Shown here: piece after piece, positions 31,725 to 41,723 of the stretch
How the letters are laid out: every line of letters starts with the position of its first letter
Position numbering within the stretch: position 1 is the stretch's first letter
Source of the DNA: Asaia platycodi JCM 25414
GTDB taxonomy: Bacteria > Pseudomonadota > Alphaproteobacteria > Acetobacterales > Acetobacteraceae
Assembly (NCBI RefSeq): GCF_000614545.1
Contig: NZ_BAKW01000001.1
Coordinates: 388,833-452,832, forward strand
Direction of reading: 5' to 3'
DNA length: 64,000 nt
Notes under the pieces: model-generated
What the model saw: only the letters and a program-made list of their open reading frames with translations
Told to the model about the DNA's origin: nothing
Databases searched by the model: none
Program-made: the position numbers and the translations under genes

Positions 31725-33555
31725 ATGCATATTGATGGTAAGCGTCGAGGAAATACGCGGGAAAATACGCTGCACATTCCTGCGCATGTGCGTCTCTGGG
31801 TTGAAGAAATTGCCGCCCTTTGCGAGCCCGACCGAATATATTGGTGCGACGGAACGCAAACTGAATGGGACCGGATTGCCACCGAACAGGTCGCGCGCGG
31901 TTCGATGGTGGCGCTCAATCCCGAGCATTATCCCAATTCCTATCTGGCGCGCTCCGCCCCCAATGACGTGGCGCGCACTGAAGGCCGGACGTTTATCTGC
32001 GCTGCTTCGAAGGAAGAGGCCGGGCCAACCAATAACTGGATAGCGCCCGAAGAAGGCCGCGCTAAGATGCAGGCAATTTTTAAAGGCTGTATGCGCGGGC
32101 GCACGCTCTATGTCGTGCCGTTCTGCATGGGACCGATCGAGGCAGAAAACCGGGTTATTGGCGTGCAGGTGACTGACAGCGCCTATGCGGTTCTCTCCAT
32201 GCGCATCATGACGCGTATTGGCCGTGACGTGCTTGAAACCCTCGGTGAGAACGAGTTTTTTGCCCGTTGTATCCATTCTGTCGGCGCGCCGCGCAGCAAG
32301 GGCGAGCCGGATACAGGCTGGCCGTGCAACGATGAAAAATGGATCCTCCATTTTCCGGAAAGCCGTGAGATCTGGTCATACGGTTCAGGTTATGGCGGCA
32401 ATGCCCTCTTGGGTAAGAAATGCCTTGCGCTGCGTATTGCCTCCGTCATGGCGCGCGATCAGGCTGGCTTGCCGAGCATATGCTCATTCTCAAGGTCACA
32501 TCGCCGGAAAACAAGGTTCATTACATCGCGGGTGCCTTTCCGAGTGCCTGTGGCAAGACAAATCTCGCCATGCTCGATTCCACCTTGCCGGGATGGAAAG
32601 TCGAGACACTGGGTGATGATATCTGCTGGATGCGCGTCGGGGCCGATGGGTATTTCTACGCCTCCAACCCGGAAACCGGATTTTTCGGTGTGGCCCCCGG
32701 CACGAGCGAAAAAACCAATCGCAATGCCATGCAGACCATGCGGGCCAACAGCATTTTCACCAATGCAGCCCTGACCGAAGAGGGCACGGTATGGTGGAAA
32801 GGCATGACCGATACACCGCCTCAGGGTCTGACAGACTGGCGTGGTCGCCCATGGGATCCGGATTCCGGCCCCGCCATGCATCCGAATGCCCGTTTCACGG
32901 CGCCTATCGAGCAATGCCCGTCCCTCGCTGAGGAATGGTGCCGCCCCGAAGGCGTCAGACTCTCAGCCATTCTGGTGGGCGGACGCAGGGCGAGCGCTGT
33001 GCCGCTGGTGACTGAAGCCTTCAGCTGGGAACATGGCGTGTATATGGGCGCGACCCTCGCCTCGGAGAGCACGGCGGCCTCAGAGCACGATCTCGGAAGC
33101 CTGCGCCGCGATCCGTTCGCGATGAATCCGTTCTGTGGATACAACATGGGCGATTATTTCGCGCACTGGCTGAGCTTCGCGCAGAACGAGCAGGTCGACA
33201 AAGCCCATATGCCGCGCTTCTTCATGGTCAACTGGTTCAGAACCGATGAAAACGGCCGGTTTATCTGGCCTGGCTTTGGCGACAATATTCGTGTGCTGAA
33301 ATGGATTGTCGAAAGATTGGAAGGCTCAGCAGAAGCGGTCGCCACGCCGGTTGGCAACGTACCCGCTGAAGGCAGCTCGATCTGGATGGTCTGGCCATAC
33401 ACGAAGACGATCTGGCCCCCCTCATGACGATTGATCGTGAAGCGTGGCGGAAGGAGGCAGAAGCGAACAGGGATTATCTGGCTGGTTTGGGCGCGCGCGT
33501 TCCAGAGCGCTGCATGAGGAGCAGGATGCCTTGGAAAATCGCCTGAGCCCCTGAG
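31725..33555 (+). CDS. pckG: Phosphoenolpyruvate carboxykinase, GTP-type (frameshifted as read)
   Basis: Cytoplasmic enzyme interconverting oxaloacetate + GTP and PEP + CO2 + GDP, at the gluconeogenic/anaplerotic node. The ATG at 31725 follows AGGGAGA. Family signatures are [43 protein letters not shown] [14 protein letters not shown], the active-site P-loop [26 protein letters not shown], and [19 protein letters not shown] near the C-terminus. Frameshifts lie near 32455, 33400 and 33510; single added bases restore each. The repaired frame ends [15 protein letters not shown] at 33553-33555, total about 611 aa, normal for pckG. Divergent from the double-HTH LysR regulator. Confidence 0.94.
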
Positions 33556-33607
33556 AAAGGCGCGCTGCGCTTCGGCGCAAAGCGACCAAAGTAAGGCTAA
33601 GAGGCTA

Positions 33608-33934
33608 TTAATTAACTGAGTCATTGAAGAAGAATGAGACCGGGCGCGTCTGGGCATTCGCATCGTCCCTAGTACAGGCCACGTAGAAGTCCTTGGCGGA
33701 GGGTTTGCCCTCCTTGTCACGCAGCGTGACCGTGCCCGCATGGGCAGTATAGGCAATGCTCTGGCCGCCTGCGGTCAGATGATGCTTGGTGATGGAATCC
33801 GCAGGCAGCAGCGCCGCCAATCCCTCCTTCGGCGCCTCGCTCTTGGCGGGCTCAGCCGCATGAGCAGCGGGGAGAAGGGGAAGGGCGAAGTAGGCCGAAG
33901 CCAGCAACGCCGCAACAAGTGTCTTGCGCGACAT
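33608..33934 (-). pseudogene. Truncated copy of the S10 peptidase gene (5' fragment)
   Basis: Codes for the signal peptide and first 105 residues of the S10 peptidase at 19914-21413 (AAEPAKSEAPKEGLAALLPA is identical), then runs into unrelated DNA and stops after SFFFNDSVN. It lacks the Ser-Asp-His catalytic residues, so it cannot be an active peptidase; a secreted 109-residue product is conceivable. Homology extends upstream through the ribosome site to about 33992. Several substitutions (A/V, C/Y, I/L in the signal peptide) show it is diverged, not an assembly duplicate. Confidence 0.9.
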
Positions 33935-33992
33935 GCAAAGTCCTTTCGAGTTTGGAACAGTATAACAATCTCGGAAGGGGGTGCAATGCGCG
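33622..33992 (-). repeat. Diverged ~370-bp duplication of 21101-21470
   Basis: The two segments align from CATTGAAGAAGAA at one end (21101 and 33622) to GGTGCAATGCG at the other, with scattered substitutions. Beyond these points similarity stops abruptly. No terminal repeats or target duplication were recognised at the borders. Confidence 0.85.
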
Positions 33993-34150
33993 AAGCGATC
34001 CAATTGGAATGTGCATATGACGCGCCCAGCTATACCGTTTCAAGGCGAGCCAGCCGTCTCTTTTATTGAATGTGTGAGTATTGTAGTAATTAGTGATAAT
34101 ACAGCGCTTTGTCGGTAAAAAAAGGTTTTTGAACGCCGTTTCGTGGTGCG

Positions 34151-35035
34151 GTGATAGTGCAAGGCAATAGAGTTTGGAGGCTGGATTTGAGCGATAATTT
34201 TTTGATCGGGGATCTTGTCAGGCCAAAGAGGTCGGTGGCCGAACAGGCAACAGCGGACGAACAGAGATGGATTTTGGGGCCTGATTTCATGCGTGGCCGA
34301 CCTGCATTGATACTGGATTGCGGCGACCCTGGCTCCGGGCGCCAGGGAGGACAGGTTGCTTATAGACGGAAAAACGGGAAGTGGTTTGAACATGGATGGT
34401 CAGTCAATTTTGATCAATTTGAGCTCGTTGCCAGACCAAAAGAGAGTGCGATGCTTAATCAATTTGAGACGTGGAAAAAGATAGATAGGCGGCGGAGCAT
34501 TCAACTAAAAAGGACGAAGAAGTGTTTCATTAGCATTCAATGGGCTGCTGACACATCGACTAGTGATCCTGATACGCCCGTAATGCACATCGATCTTCCA
34601 CTGTCAGTATCGGGTTTGGGCGCCTATATTCGCGAAGCTCTCTCGAAAACCAGTGATCACAGTAGTCAGCGCATCGATGGGTCTTTTCCTGATGGATATC
34701 TTGATGCGATTAAGAGGCGATCTGCTGAAAACGCAACGGTCGTTTACAACGAATTGTTTCGCAAGCATAAGCTCGAGCCTATGAAGTTGGCTTCAATCAG
34801 AAGTCAATTGTGGATTGACCAACTCGCTGATTGCTACCGAATTCATCCAGGTGTTTCATATGGAGGTTCTGACGCGCACGTCTTACTATCCGGTAGTGAT
34901 GAACAACTGGGAAAAGTCGTGACTGACGTTTTCGATAGGCCGTATATGGCTGAGAAAAAATACTGCGAGACGTATTCCTACCTCTCGAAAATTATGCCTT
35001 ATCTGGATCAGGCAATTATCGATGCAGAATTCTAG
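34151..35035 (+). CDS. Hypothetical protein, possibly CdiI-like immunity protein
   Basis: About 294 aa, uninterrupted, in DNA visibly more AT-rich than its surroundings. No signal peptide or membrane segment. The N-terminal half includes RVWRLDLSDNFLIGDLVRP, WILGPDFMRGRPALILDCG and KWFEHGWSVNFDQFELV. The C-terminal half has HIDLPLSVSGLGAYIREAL and, about 100 residues on, HVLLSGSDEQLGKVVTDVF. These paired LPLS...LG..I.EAL-type modules recall contact-dependent growth inhibition immunity proteins, but this is memory of pattern, not a search. No CdiA/CdiB is visible here, so it would be an orphan. Start uncertain: GTG 34151 or a downstream TTG near 34187 after GGAGG. Confidence 0.5.
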   Translation: MIVQGNRVWRLDLSDNFLIGDLVRPKRSVAEQATADEQRWILGPDFMRGRPALILDCGDPGSGRQGGQVAYRRKNGKWFEHGWSVNFDQFELVARPKESAMLNQFETWKKIDRRRSIQLKRTKKCFISIQWAADTSTSDPDTPVMHIDLPLSVSGLGAYIREALSKTSDHSSQRIDGSFPDGYLDAIKRRSAENATVVYNELFRKHKLEPMKLASIRSQLWIDQLADCYRIHPGVSYGGSDAHVLLSGSDEQLGKVVTDVFDRPYMAEKKYCETYSYLSKIMPYLDQAIIDAEF

Positions 35036-35410
35036 CACTTGTCAGGTCCAGAGTTCCTGCAAAGTGCCAAGGTGTTCCTAACAAGATACCCGTGGCGATA
35101 CGCCCGCCATGGACTGGTGTCCGCCATCTCGTAGCGTTCAGGCGGTATGACTGGCCGCAAGCTTCTGTCTCGAAGTTCTTTTTGAAAGCGGCCTGAGGTG
35201 TTGCCTCGGTCACAGAAGACGTAACGCGATGTGCCAGTGCCTTGAGAAGCTTCACATGAGGTAGTTGACGATATTTTCCGTCACCGATTGCGTGGCGGTG
35301 TTTTGCTTCCAAGGTTTACTGACCCGGTCAGCCGCTTTCTAGCCCAAGGAGTATCTGAGAAACGGGCAGTAGCGGTTTACAGAGTTCATCAGCACAAACA
35401 CTACGGTTAA
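35036..35410. other. 375-bp region of unclear content
   Basis: Lies between the hypothetical gene and the fumC terminator. A minus-strand frame at 35016-35312 (98 codons, TTG start, overlapping the hypothetical gene) has no recognisable motif and no convincing ribosome site. Its composition is mixed and it may be a decayed gene or a remnant of whatever brought in the AT-rich gene next door. Confidence 0.3.
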
Positions 35411-35445
35411 ATAAAAACGGGATGAAAGGGGCTTCTGCCCCTTTC
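35411..35445 (-). terminator. Rho-independent terminator of maeA-fumC
   Basis: On the minus strand a perfect 9-bp stem GAAAGGGGC-AGAA-GCCCCTTTC is followed by ATCCCG and a T tract (GTTTTTATTT). A second small hairpin (GCGGGGC/GCCCCGC, 35452-35468) lies between it and the fumC stop. Clear intrinsic terminator. Confidence 0.85.
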
Positions 35446-35474
35446 CGGGATGCGGGGCAGAGCCCCGCTTTCCC

Positions 35475-36877
35475 TTACTTCCCCTTCAAGTTCGGTGCCA
35501 GCATGGTGCGCGGATCGACCAGACGGTCGAAGTCGGCCTCGCTTACCGCGTTCAGGGCCAGGGCAGCCTCTTTCAGCGTGCAGTCATGGTCCATAGCGTG
35601 ATGCGCGACTTTTGAGGCCGTGTCGTAGCCGATGGTGGGGGCAAGGGCTGTCACCAGCATGACGGACTCTGCCACATAGCGCTCGATGCGAGCGAGATTC
35701 GGCTTGGTGCCTTCAATCAGGAAGGTGCGGAAATTCTCGCTGCCGTCATGCAGCAGGGTGATGCTCTGCATGATATTCTGGATAATGAGCGGCTTGTAGA
35801 CGTTCATTTCCAGCAGACCACCGGCACCACCGAAACCGACCGCCACGTCATTGGCCATGACCTGCACAGCCAGCATGGCCAGAGCCTCGGCCTGGGTCGG
35901 GTTGACTTTGCCCGGCATGATGGACGAGCCAGGCTCGTTTTCGGGCAGATGAAGCTCGGCAAAGCCGGCGCGCGGGCCGCAGGAGAGAAGGCGGATGTCG
36001 TTCGCGATCTTGTAGAGCGCGCCTGCCGTGGTGCGGAGCGCACCCGAAAAATGTACGAGCGCATCATGCGCGCCTTGCAGGGCAAATTTGTTTTCGCCGC
36101 TGATGAAGGCCGCATCGCTCAGGCGCGCGATCTCAGCGCAGGCGCGACCAGCAAAGGGGGCATCGGTATTGATGCCGGTGCCGAGTGCGGTGCCGCCAAG
36201 AGCGAGAGGTAGAGACCTTTCTCGGCTTCCTGAATGCGGGCGATGTTTTCGCGCAGCATACCGGCATAGCCGTGGAATTCCTGACCCAGCGTGACCGGCA
36301 CGGCATCCTGCATATGGGTGCGGCCAATCTTGACGATATCCTTCCACTCTTCGGCCTTGGCCTCGATGGATTCCGCCAGGCGGGTCAGGGCCGGAACCAG
36401 TCTGCGACGGCTGCCCAGAACCACAGCCACATGCATGGCAGTCGGGAAATTGTCGTTGGACGATTGCGACATGTTGACGTGGTCATTGGGGTGAACCGGG
36501 CGCTTGCTGCCCAAAGCCTCGCCGGAAAGCTGGCAGGCGCGGTTCGAAATGACCTCGTTGATGTTCATGTTGAACTGGGTGCCTGAGCCGGTCATCCATA
36601 CATGAAGCGGGAACATGTCGGCGTGCTGACCGGCCAGGATTTCATCACAGACCGTAGTGATCAGCCTACATTGCGTCTCGCCCAGACGACCGCTCTGATG
36701 GTTGGCACTCGCGCAGGCGCGCTTGACGATGGCATAGGCCTCGATCATCTCGCGTGGCATCAGCTCGCGGCCGATGCTGAAATAATGAAGCGAGCGCTGC
36801 GTTTGCGCGCCCCAGAGTTTGTCGGCCTGAATGGCGATTTCGCCGAGGCCGTCGCTCTCGATCCGTGTGTCGGTCAT
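35475..36877 (-). CDS. fumC: Fumarate hydratase class II (frameshifted as read)
   Basis: Cytoplasmic TCA-cycle enzyme hydrating fumarate to L-malate. The start at 36877 gives [14 protein letters not shown], then [15 protein letters not shown]. Further motifs are [53 protein letters not shown] and the signature [13 protein letters not shown] with the flexible catalytic loop. A frameshift near 36200 splits it; the shifted frame continues [13 protein letters not shown]. Total about 467 aa. It starts one base after the maeA stop, so the two are cotranscribed and probably coupled. Fumarase feeding malate to the adjacent malic enzyme is a natural pairing. Confidence 0.94.
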
Positions 36878-36878
36878 G

Positions 36879-38528
36879 TCAGATCTTCTCATAAACACAA
36901 TATTCGGGCGTCCAGACGAGAGACTGGATGCGGTCATGCAGTTCCTCGTCACTGAAATGAGGACATACGCCATCTTCACGCGCCTGTCTGGCGGAAGCTT
37001 CGGCAACAGCCAGTGCGACCTTTCGCATTTGCGTGACTGGCGGCAGCAGATTGCCGTCCGGGTTGCTGCGCAGTGGGGAAAGCGAAGCAAGCCCCCGTGC
37101 CGCAGCCATGAACATGGCATCCGTCACGCGTGTGGCACCGGTTGCCAGTAGGCAGAGCCCGAGACCGGGAAAGATATAGGCATTATTCGTCTGGTCGACA
37201 CGATGTGTGCGGCCATGCAGATCGAGCGGCGGAAAGGGGCTGCCGGTGCTGACCAGCGCGCGTTCCTCCGACCAAGCATGATGTCTTCCGGCGTGGCTTC
37301 CGAATGCGAGGTCGGGTTCGAAAGGGGGAAAATGATCGGGCGTTTGCAGTTTTCGGCCATCTCGCGCACCAGAGCCTCGGTGAAGAGTCCTTTGACGCCC
37401 GACACGCCAATCAGAATGCTGGCCTTCGTTTCCCGAATGACGGTTTCCAGATCGGTGCCACGATCGCCCCAATCCTTGCGCGAATAAAGCTCCTGCCCGG
37501 AGTTGCTGCCCTTGCGCCCTTCCGTCAGCAGGCCCTTGCGGTCGAGCATATAGAAACGCGCCAGCGCTTCTTCTTCCGTTGCGCCTTCGTCACGCATGAC
37601 CTGAAGCAGCAGGTTGGCAATGCCGACACCTGCCGAACCGGCGCCGAGCATGACAATGGTTTCGTCTTTCAGCTTGCCGTCATGCGCGGCATTAGCGCTC
37701 AGAATGGCCGCGGTGGTGACGGCTGCCGTACCCTGGATGTCGTCATTGAAGGTGCACAGCCGGTCGCGATAGCGTTCGAGAAGAGGGGCCGCGTTGACGC
37801 CGCTGAAATCTTCCCAATGTAGAACAACATGCGGCCAGCGTGTCTGAACGGCGGTTACGAAACGTTCGATGAAGGCGTCGTATTCCGCGCCCCGAATACG
37901 CTCATGGCGCCAGCCGATATAGGCCGGGTTTTGCAGCAGGTCCTCGTTATTGGTGCCGGTGTCGAGCAGGATCGGCAGGGTCTGGTCAGGCGAGATGCCG
38001 GCGCAGGTGGTATAGAGTGAGAGCTTGCCGATGGGGATGCCCATGCCGCCTGCACCTTGATCGCCAAGGCCCAGAATGCGCTCGCCATCGGTGACAACAA
38101 TCACGCGCACATCGTCATAGGCGGGGTTCGAGAGGATATCCTCCATCGACTCGCGCTCGGGATAGCTGAGGAAAAGCCCGCGCGGCGCTGCCAGATTTCC
38201 GAAAAACGCTGACAGGCTTCGCCAACCGTTGGCGTATAGACCAGCGGCAGCATTGTATCGATCTTGCGGGTGAGTAGCGCATAGAACAGCGTTTCGTTCG
38301 TGTCCTGCAACTCGCGCAGATGCACATGGCGGGCGAAAGGCGAGGGCAGGGCATCGAGAAATTTCAGCGCCGCCTCGACCTGCTCATCCAGAGATTGGAC
38401 GGCATGCGGCAAATGCCCATGCAGCTCGAAGGCATCGCGCTCATCCGGCTGAAGGCCAGACCCTTGTTCAGAAAGGGGTGATCGAGCAGATCCTGCCCCG
38501 AAAGGGCAATGGAGAGCGTTTTGGTCAT
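36879..38528 (-). CDS. maeA: NAD-type malic enzyme (frameshifted as read)
   Basis: Oxidative decarboxylation of L-malate to pyruvate and CO2 with NAD(P). The start at 38528 (GGAGACAGG ribosome site) gives [26 protein letters not shown]. Other motifs are [67 protein letters not shown], the nucleotide site [17 protein letters not shown] and [16 protein letters not shown]. The SfcA/MaeA-like long form is indicated by the YTPTVGEAC start and length of about 550 aa. Frameshifts lie near 38440, 38185, 37265 and possibly one more; all are compatible with missing single bases. Confidence 0.92.
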
Positions 38529-38875
38529 GGGCCTGTCTCCAGACATGAAGCTTGTGGTTTCACGGGAAACCGCTGGCCGGGAAGTGAACCACATGCCTCC
38601 CAACGATGCGAGATCCCCTGAACCTAACGTGATCAGCTGCAGGCTCCGTATGCGCGACGTCTGCCGAAGCTTCACGGGGAACACGATGTACGCAGGCCGC
38701 CTGCAAAGGTCAGTCAGCGCAAGGCGCTCTGCCAGGACACGATCGCGCCAGATTCAGCATGGCGCGTATCGCCATGGCATGAAGAGAAAAGGCGCAGGAC
38801 GCAGCGCCGTTGCGTCACCGACGCGTGACTTGCTTGGAGAGCATCAGCCGGGCAGGCTGGACCACAGGGTCGATT
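38529..38875. other. Intergenic region upstream of maeA
   Basis: 347 bp between the maeA start and the end of the P1 peptidase gene. It must hold the maeA-fumC promoter and the 3' end of the peptidase transcript. No clear promoter hexamers, terminator or gene could be assigned. Confidence 0.3.
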
Positions 38876-39952
38876 TCATGCCGGGGGGCTGTGTCGCGCT
38901 ATAGACGCCACGCGCCACGCGCGGGCGAGCACATCGGCAGCGATGCTGCCAAGTCGCGCGACAAGCAGGGCACGCCCTTCTTCGGGCACCTTCCTGAGGC
39001 CTGTCGTGAGCGCAAAGATCGTGTCGCCGTCGAAGGGCGAATGAACGGGATGAATGGCGCGCGCCAGTCCGTCCTGCGCCATCATGGCAATCCGCTTGAG
39101 CTCATCCTGCGTAAGCCTGGCATCGGTCGCGATGCAGGCCAGCGTGGTATTTGCCCGTGGCTGCGGGTCTAGTTTGGTGCCGCTCAAGTCTTCCGGCGCA
39201 ATTCGCGACGGCGATACGCCAAGACCGCCGAACTCGCTTTCCTGTTCGAAAGGGGCCGCCCAGAAATGTTTTTCATGCGGCAGGGTGACAGAACCCAGAC
39301 TATTGGTCGCCACGATGGCGCCGATTGTATAGCCGTCACGGCTCACCCAGGAGGCCGTACCGATACCGCCCTTGAGCCGACCGGCCATGGCGCCATACCC
39401 CGCGCCGACCGTCCCGAGCGTTACACTACGCCCGGCATGGCGCACGGCTTCCATACCGAGGGCCCGATAAGGGGGTGTCTCGCCCCAGGATTTATCGCCA
39501 CCATTATCGAGATCATAGAGAATAGCCGCCGGGACGATCGGTGAGACAGGCACGCCCTCAACCCGCTTCATGGCAAAACCGCGCCCTCTGGCGCCGAGCC
39601 ATGCCGCCACCCCATCGGCGGCGGCCAGCCCGTAGACCGAGCCGCCAGAGAGGGTGAGGGCATCGATTCGATGCACCAGATTCCAGCCATTCAAGGCATC
39701 GGTCTCGCGTGTGCCGGGGCCGCCGCCGCGCACGTCAACCGCGCAGGGGGCAGGATTATCGGGCAGAATGACCGTCACGCCGGTGCGTGTTTCTGCACTC
39801 TGGGCCTGTCCGACGGTCAGCCCCTCAACATCGGTCAGGCTGTTTGAGGCGCCGACATGACCCTCGCCGTGAGCTGTCGGGGCGGCTCGTGTCGCATCGG
39901 AAAGAACGAGACCGGTCACGAGGCTGGAGAGCAGGAAATCACGACGCTTCAT
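38876..39952 (-). CDS. P1-family peptidase (DmpA/BapA-like), exported
   Basis: Autoprocessing N-terminal nucleophile hydrolase of the P1 (L-aminopeptidase/D-amidase or beta-aminopeptidase) family, 358 aa, intact. The N-terminus MKRRDFLLSSLVTGLVLS is a signal peptide with twin-arginine-like character (RRDFL). Core motifs: NSLTDVEGLTVGQAQ, TGVTVILPD, ALTLSGGSVYGLAAADGV, SPIVPAAILYD and IGAIVATNSLGSVTLP, where cleavage before the Ser would create the nucleophile. Substrate could be N-terminal D- or beta-amino acid peptides. It stands alone between ODC-like and maeA genes, all on the same strand. Confidence 0.88.
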   Translation of the reverse strand: MKRRDFLLSSLVTGLVLSDATRAAPTAHGEGHVGASNSLTDVEGLTVGQAQSAETRTGVTVILPDNPAPCAVDVRGGGPGTRETDALNGWNLVHRIDALTLSGGSVYGLAAADGVAAWLGARGRGFAMKRVEGVPVSPIVPAAILYDLDNGGDKSWGETPPYRALGMEAVRHAGRSVTLGTVGAGYGAMAGRLKGGIGTASWVSRDGYTIGAIVATNSLGSVTLPHEKHFWAAPFEQESEFGGLGVSPSRIAPEDLSGTKLDPQPRANTTLACIATDARLTQDELKRIAMMAQDGLARAIHPVHSPFDGDTIFALTTGLRKVPEEGRALLVARLGSIAADVLARAWRVASIARHSPPA

Positions 39953-40144
39953 GAGACAACCGACAACAACAGGAAGAGGGAGCCCGAAACTAGGGCATCC
40001 TTCCCGGTGAGGGAACTCGCGGTTTTCGGGTCTGTAGAGGCCGTTGAATGGCGCGGCCGCGCCGAAAACAGCAAAGGCGCCTCGCGGCGGAATGTTCCGG
40101 TCGCGGGCGCTTCGTGTTCCGATCGCAACGCCTCGGGAAGAGGC

Positions 40145-40158
40145 AGCCCTTTCGGGCT
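40145..40158 (-). terminator. Small hairpin at the decarboxylase stop
   Basis: AGCCC-GAAA-GGGCT on the minus strand, overlapping the last base of the stop codon of the decarboxylase gene. Only 5 bp with a stable GNRA loop and no T run; weak. Confidence 0.25.
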
Positions 40159-41291
40159 TAGATGTAATGCTCGCTCAGCGGAGCGAAACCATTGAAGCCG
40201 GTCGAGCAATAGGTGGTGACATAGGCGCCGGTTGTCAGCAATTCGATGCGGTCGCCTGACGTCAGCGCATGCGGCAACAGCACGCGGTTCTTCTCATACA
40301 TGATGTCCACGCCATCGCAGCTCGGACCGGCCACGACGGTTTCACCAGTGGGCAGGCCATCATGTGGCGTGCGGAAACGATAGCGGATCGCCTCGCCTTC
40401 GGTCTCTGCCAGACCGCCAAAGCGACCGATATCGAGATAGACCCAGCGTGGGTCGCTCTCTTTGCCGCCACGGCGGCTGACGAGTACGACTTCGGTCGAG
40501 ACAACGCCTGCTTCTGCCACCATGAAGCGGCCCGGCTCGATCAGCATTTGCGGCAGCGCATTGCCGAAATGCTCGGTCATGGCGCGGCCGATGGCGAGAC
40601 CGAACTGCTCGATCTCGGGAATGTCGTCGCGATAACGTACCGGGAAGCCGCCGCCGAGATTGACCATTTTCAGGTCGATGCCTGCTGCCGACAAATCCGT
40701 GAACAGCATGGCGACCTTGGCAATGGCCGCTTCATAAGCGGCCGTGCTGGTCTGCTGGCTGCCGACATGGAAGGAGAGACCATAGGGCTCCAGCCCGAGA
40801 TCAACGGCCTGAAGCAGGAGGTCTTTCGCGTGGGCAATTGTCGTGCCGAATTTGCGCGAAAGCGGCCAGTCGGCGCCTTCATTCTCAACGGCCAGACGGC
40901 AGAACACGCGCGAGCCGGGCGCATGCTCGGCGAGTTTGGCCAGCTCTTCTTCGCTGTCAAAAACGAAGAGATCGACGCCCAGACCGAAGGCTTCACGAAT
41001 GGAAGAGACCTTCTTGACGGTATTGCCGAACGAGATCTGGCTGGCCTGCGCACCGGCAGCCATGCATTGATGAATTTCGCCGATGGAGGCTGCGTCGAAA
41101 GACGAGCCCAAGCGCACCAGACGCTCCAGGATGGGCGCGGCCGGATTGGCTTTCACGGCATAATAGATATGTGCCAGAGGCAGGGCATCACGCAGGGCGT
41201 GATAACGCTCTTCGACGTGGTCGACATCAACGACCAGGCAAGGGGTAGCCGGCTGCTGCTCGGCAAGATAGCGGACAATTTTCGGAGTCAT
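40158..41291 (-). CDS. Ornithine/lysine-type decarboxylase, fold type III
   Basis: PLP-dependent decarboxylase of the alanine-racemase fold (group IV, eukaryotic-like ODC family), 377 aa, intact. PLP lysine Lys47 in HIYYAVKANP; SFDAASIGEI; FGNTVKKVSSI; GLSFHVGSQQTS; VNLGGGFP; EPGRFMVAEAG; and the catalytic Cys in GPSCDGVDIMYE. Length of about 380 aa and absence of an N-terminal extension favour ornithine (putrescine synthesis) over diaminopimelate or biosynthetic arginine decarboxylase; lysine specificity is possible. Transcribed alone with a 430-bp region upstream shared with the YihY-family gene. Confidence 0.88.
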   Translation of the reverse strand: MTPKIVRYLAEQQPATPCLVVDVDHVEERYHALRDALPLAHIYYAVKANPAAPILERLVRLGSSFDAASIGEIHQCMAAGAQASQISFGNTVKKVSSIREAFGLGVDLFVFDSEEELAKLAEHAPGSRVFCRLAVENEGADWPLSRKFGTTIAHAKDLLLQAVDLGLEPYGLSFHVGSQQTSTAAYEAAIAKVAMLFTDLSAAGIDLKMVNLGGGFPVRYRDDIPEIEQFGLAIGRAMTEHFGNALPQMLIEPGRFMVAEAGVVSTEVVLVSRRGGKESDPRWVYLDIGRFGGLAETEGEAIRYRFRTPHDGLPTGETVVAGPSCDGVDIMYEKNRVLLPHALTSGDRIELLTTGAYVTTYCSTGFNGFAPLSEHYI

Positions 41292-41723
41292 GAGTCACTC
41301 CTCCCGAAATCCGCCCGAATCTCCACGGGCGGAATTGTTGCGAAACGGTCGAACGGACCGGCGATCAGGACGAGGCTGGTTGCTCAAGAAAGAGCAGGAT
41401 CAGCCCGATTGCCAGAACGCTTGACGTCGTTGCGTAACCTACAGAGGGCCAGTGGCACGTGCGTTGCTGCGTGGGGCGCATATGGGACCAAACCCCCCCT
41501 CATGCAACTAAAAAATGGACCCCAATTCTTTTTTCTGCACTGGACGCATGGTCACGCCGCCGTAACGCGAAACGCGGTGCAACGTTTCCGCCGCCACCGC
41601 GTCATGCTGGTATCATGCGCCTTGCGTAACTATAGAGAGGCAGCGACAGATCATGTGTCCCGGGGTGCATCAATGATGCATAGCGGGGGCAGGGATCGAG
41701 CCAACCAGAGGAAGGAATACTGC
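41292..41723. other. 432-bp divergent control region with a direct repeat
   Basis: Between the decarboxylase and YihY-family genes. TTGCGTAAC-(C)TA-(C/T)AGAG occurs at about 41430-41446 and again at 41622-41637. A TTGACG hexamer at 41421 could be a -35 element. The rest contains no recognised gene; the long open frame that crosses it is antisense to the decarboxylase. Confidence 0.35.

Noticed and set aside
33608..33934. Assembly duplication as the cause of the second S10 copy
   Set aside because: The two copies differ by many scattered substitutions, including in the signal peptide, and their flanks are unrelated, so it is a real diverged fragment.
35016..35312. 98-codon minus-strand frame as a gene or transposase remnant
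   Set aside because: TTG start, no ribosome site, overlaps the neighbouring gene and no motif recognised; described as an unclear region instead.
40269..41720. Long plus-strand open frame (up to 643 codons) upstream of the YihY-family gene
   Set aside because: It is antisense to the intact decarboxylase over most of its length; only the part from the GTG at 41724 has family similarity and a ribosome site.
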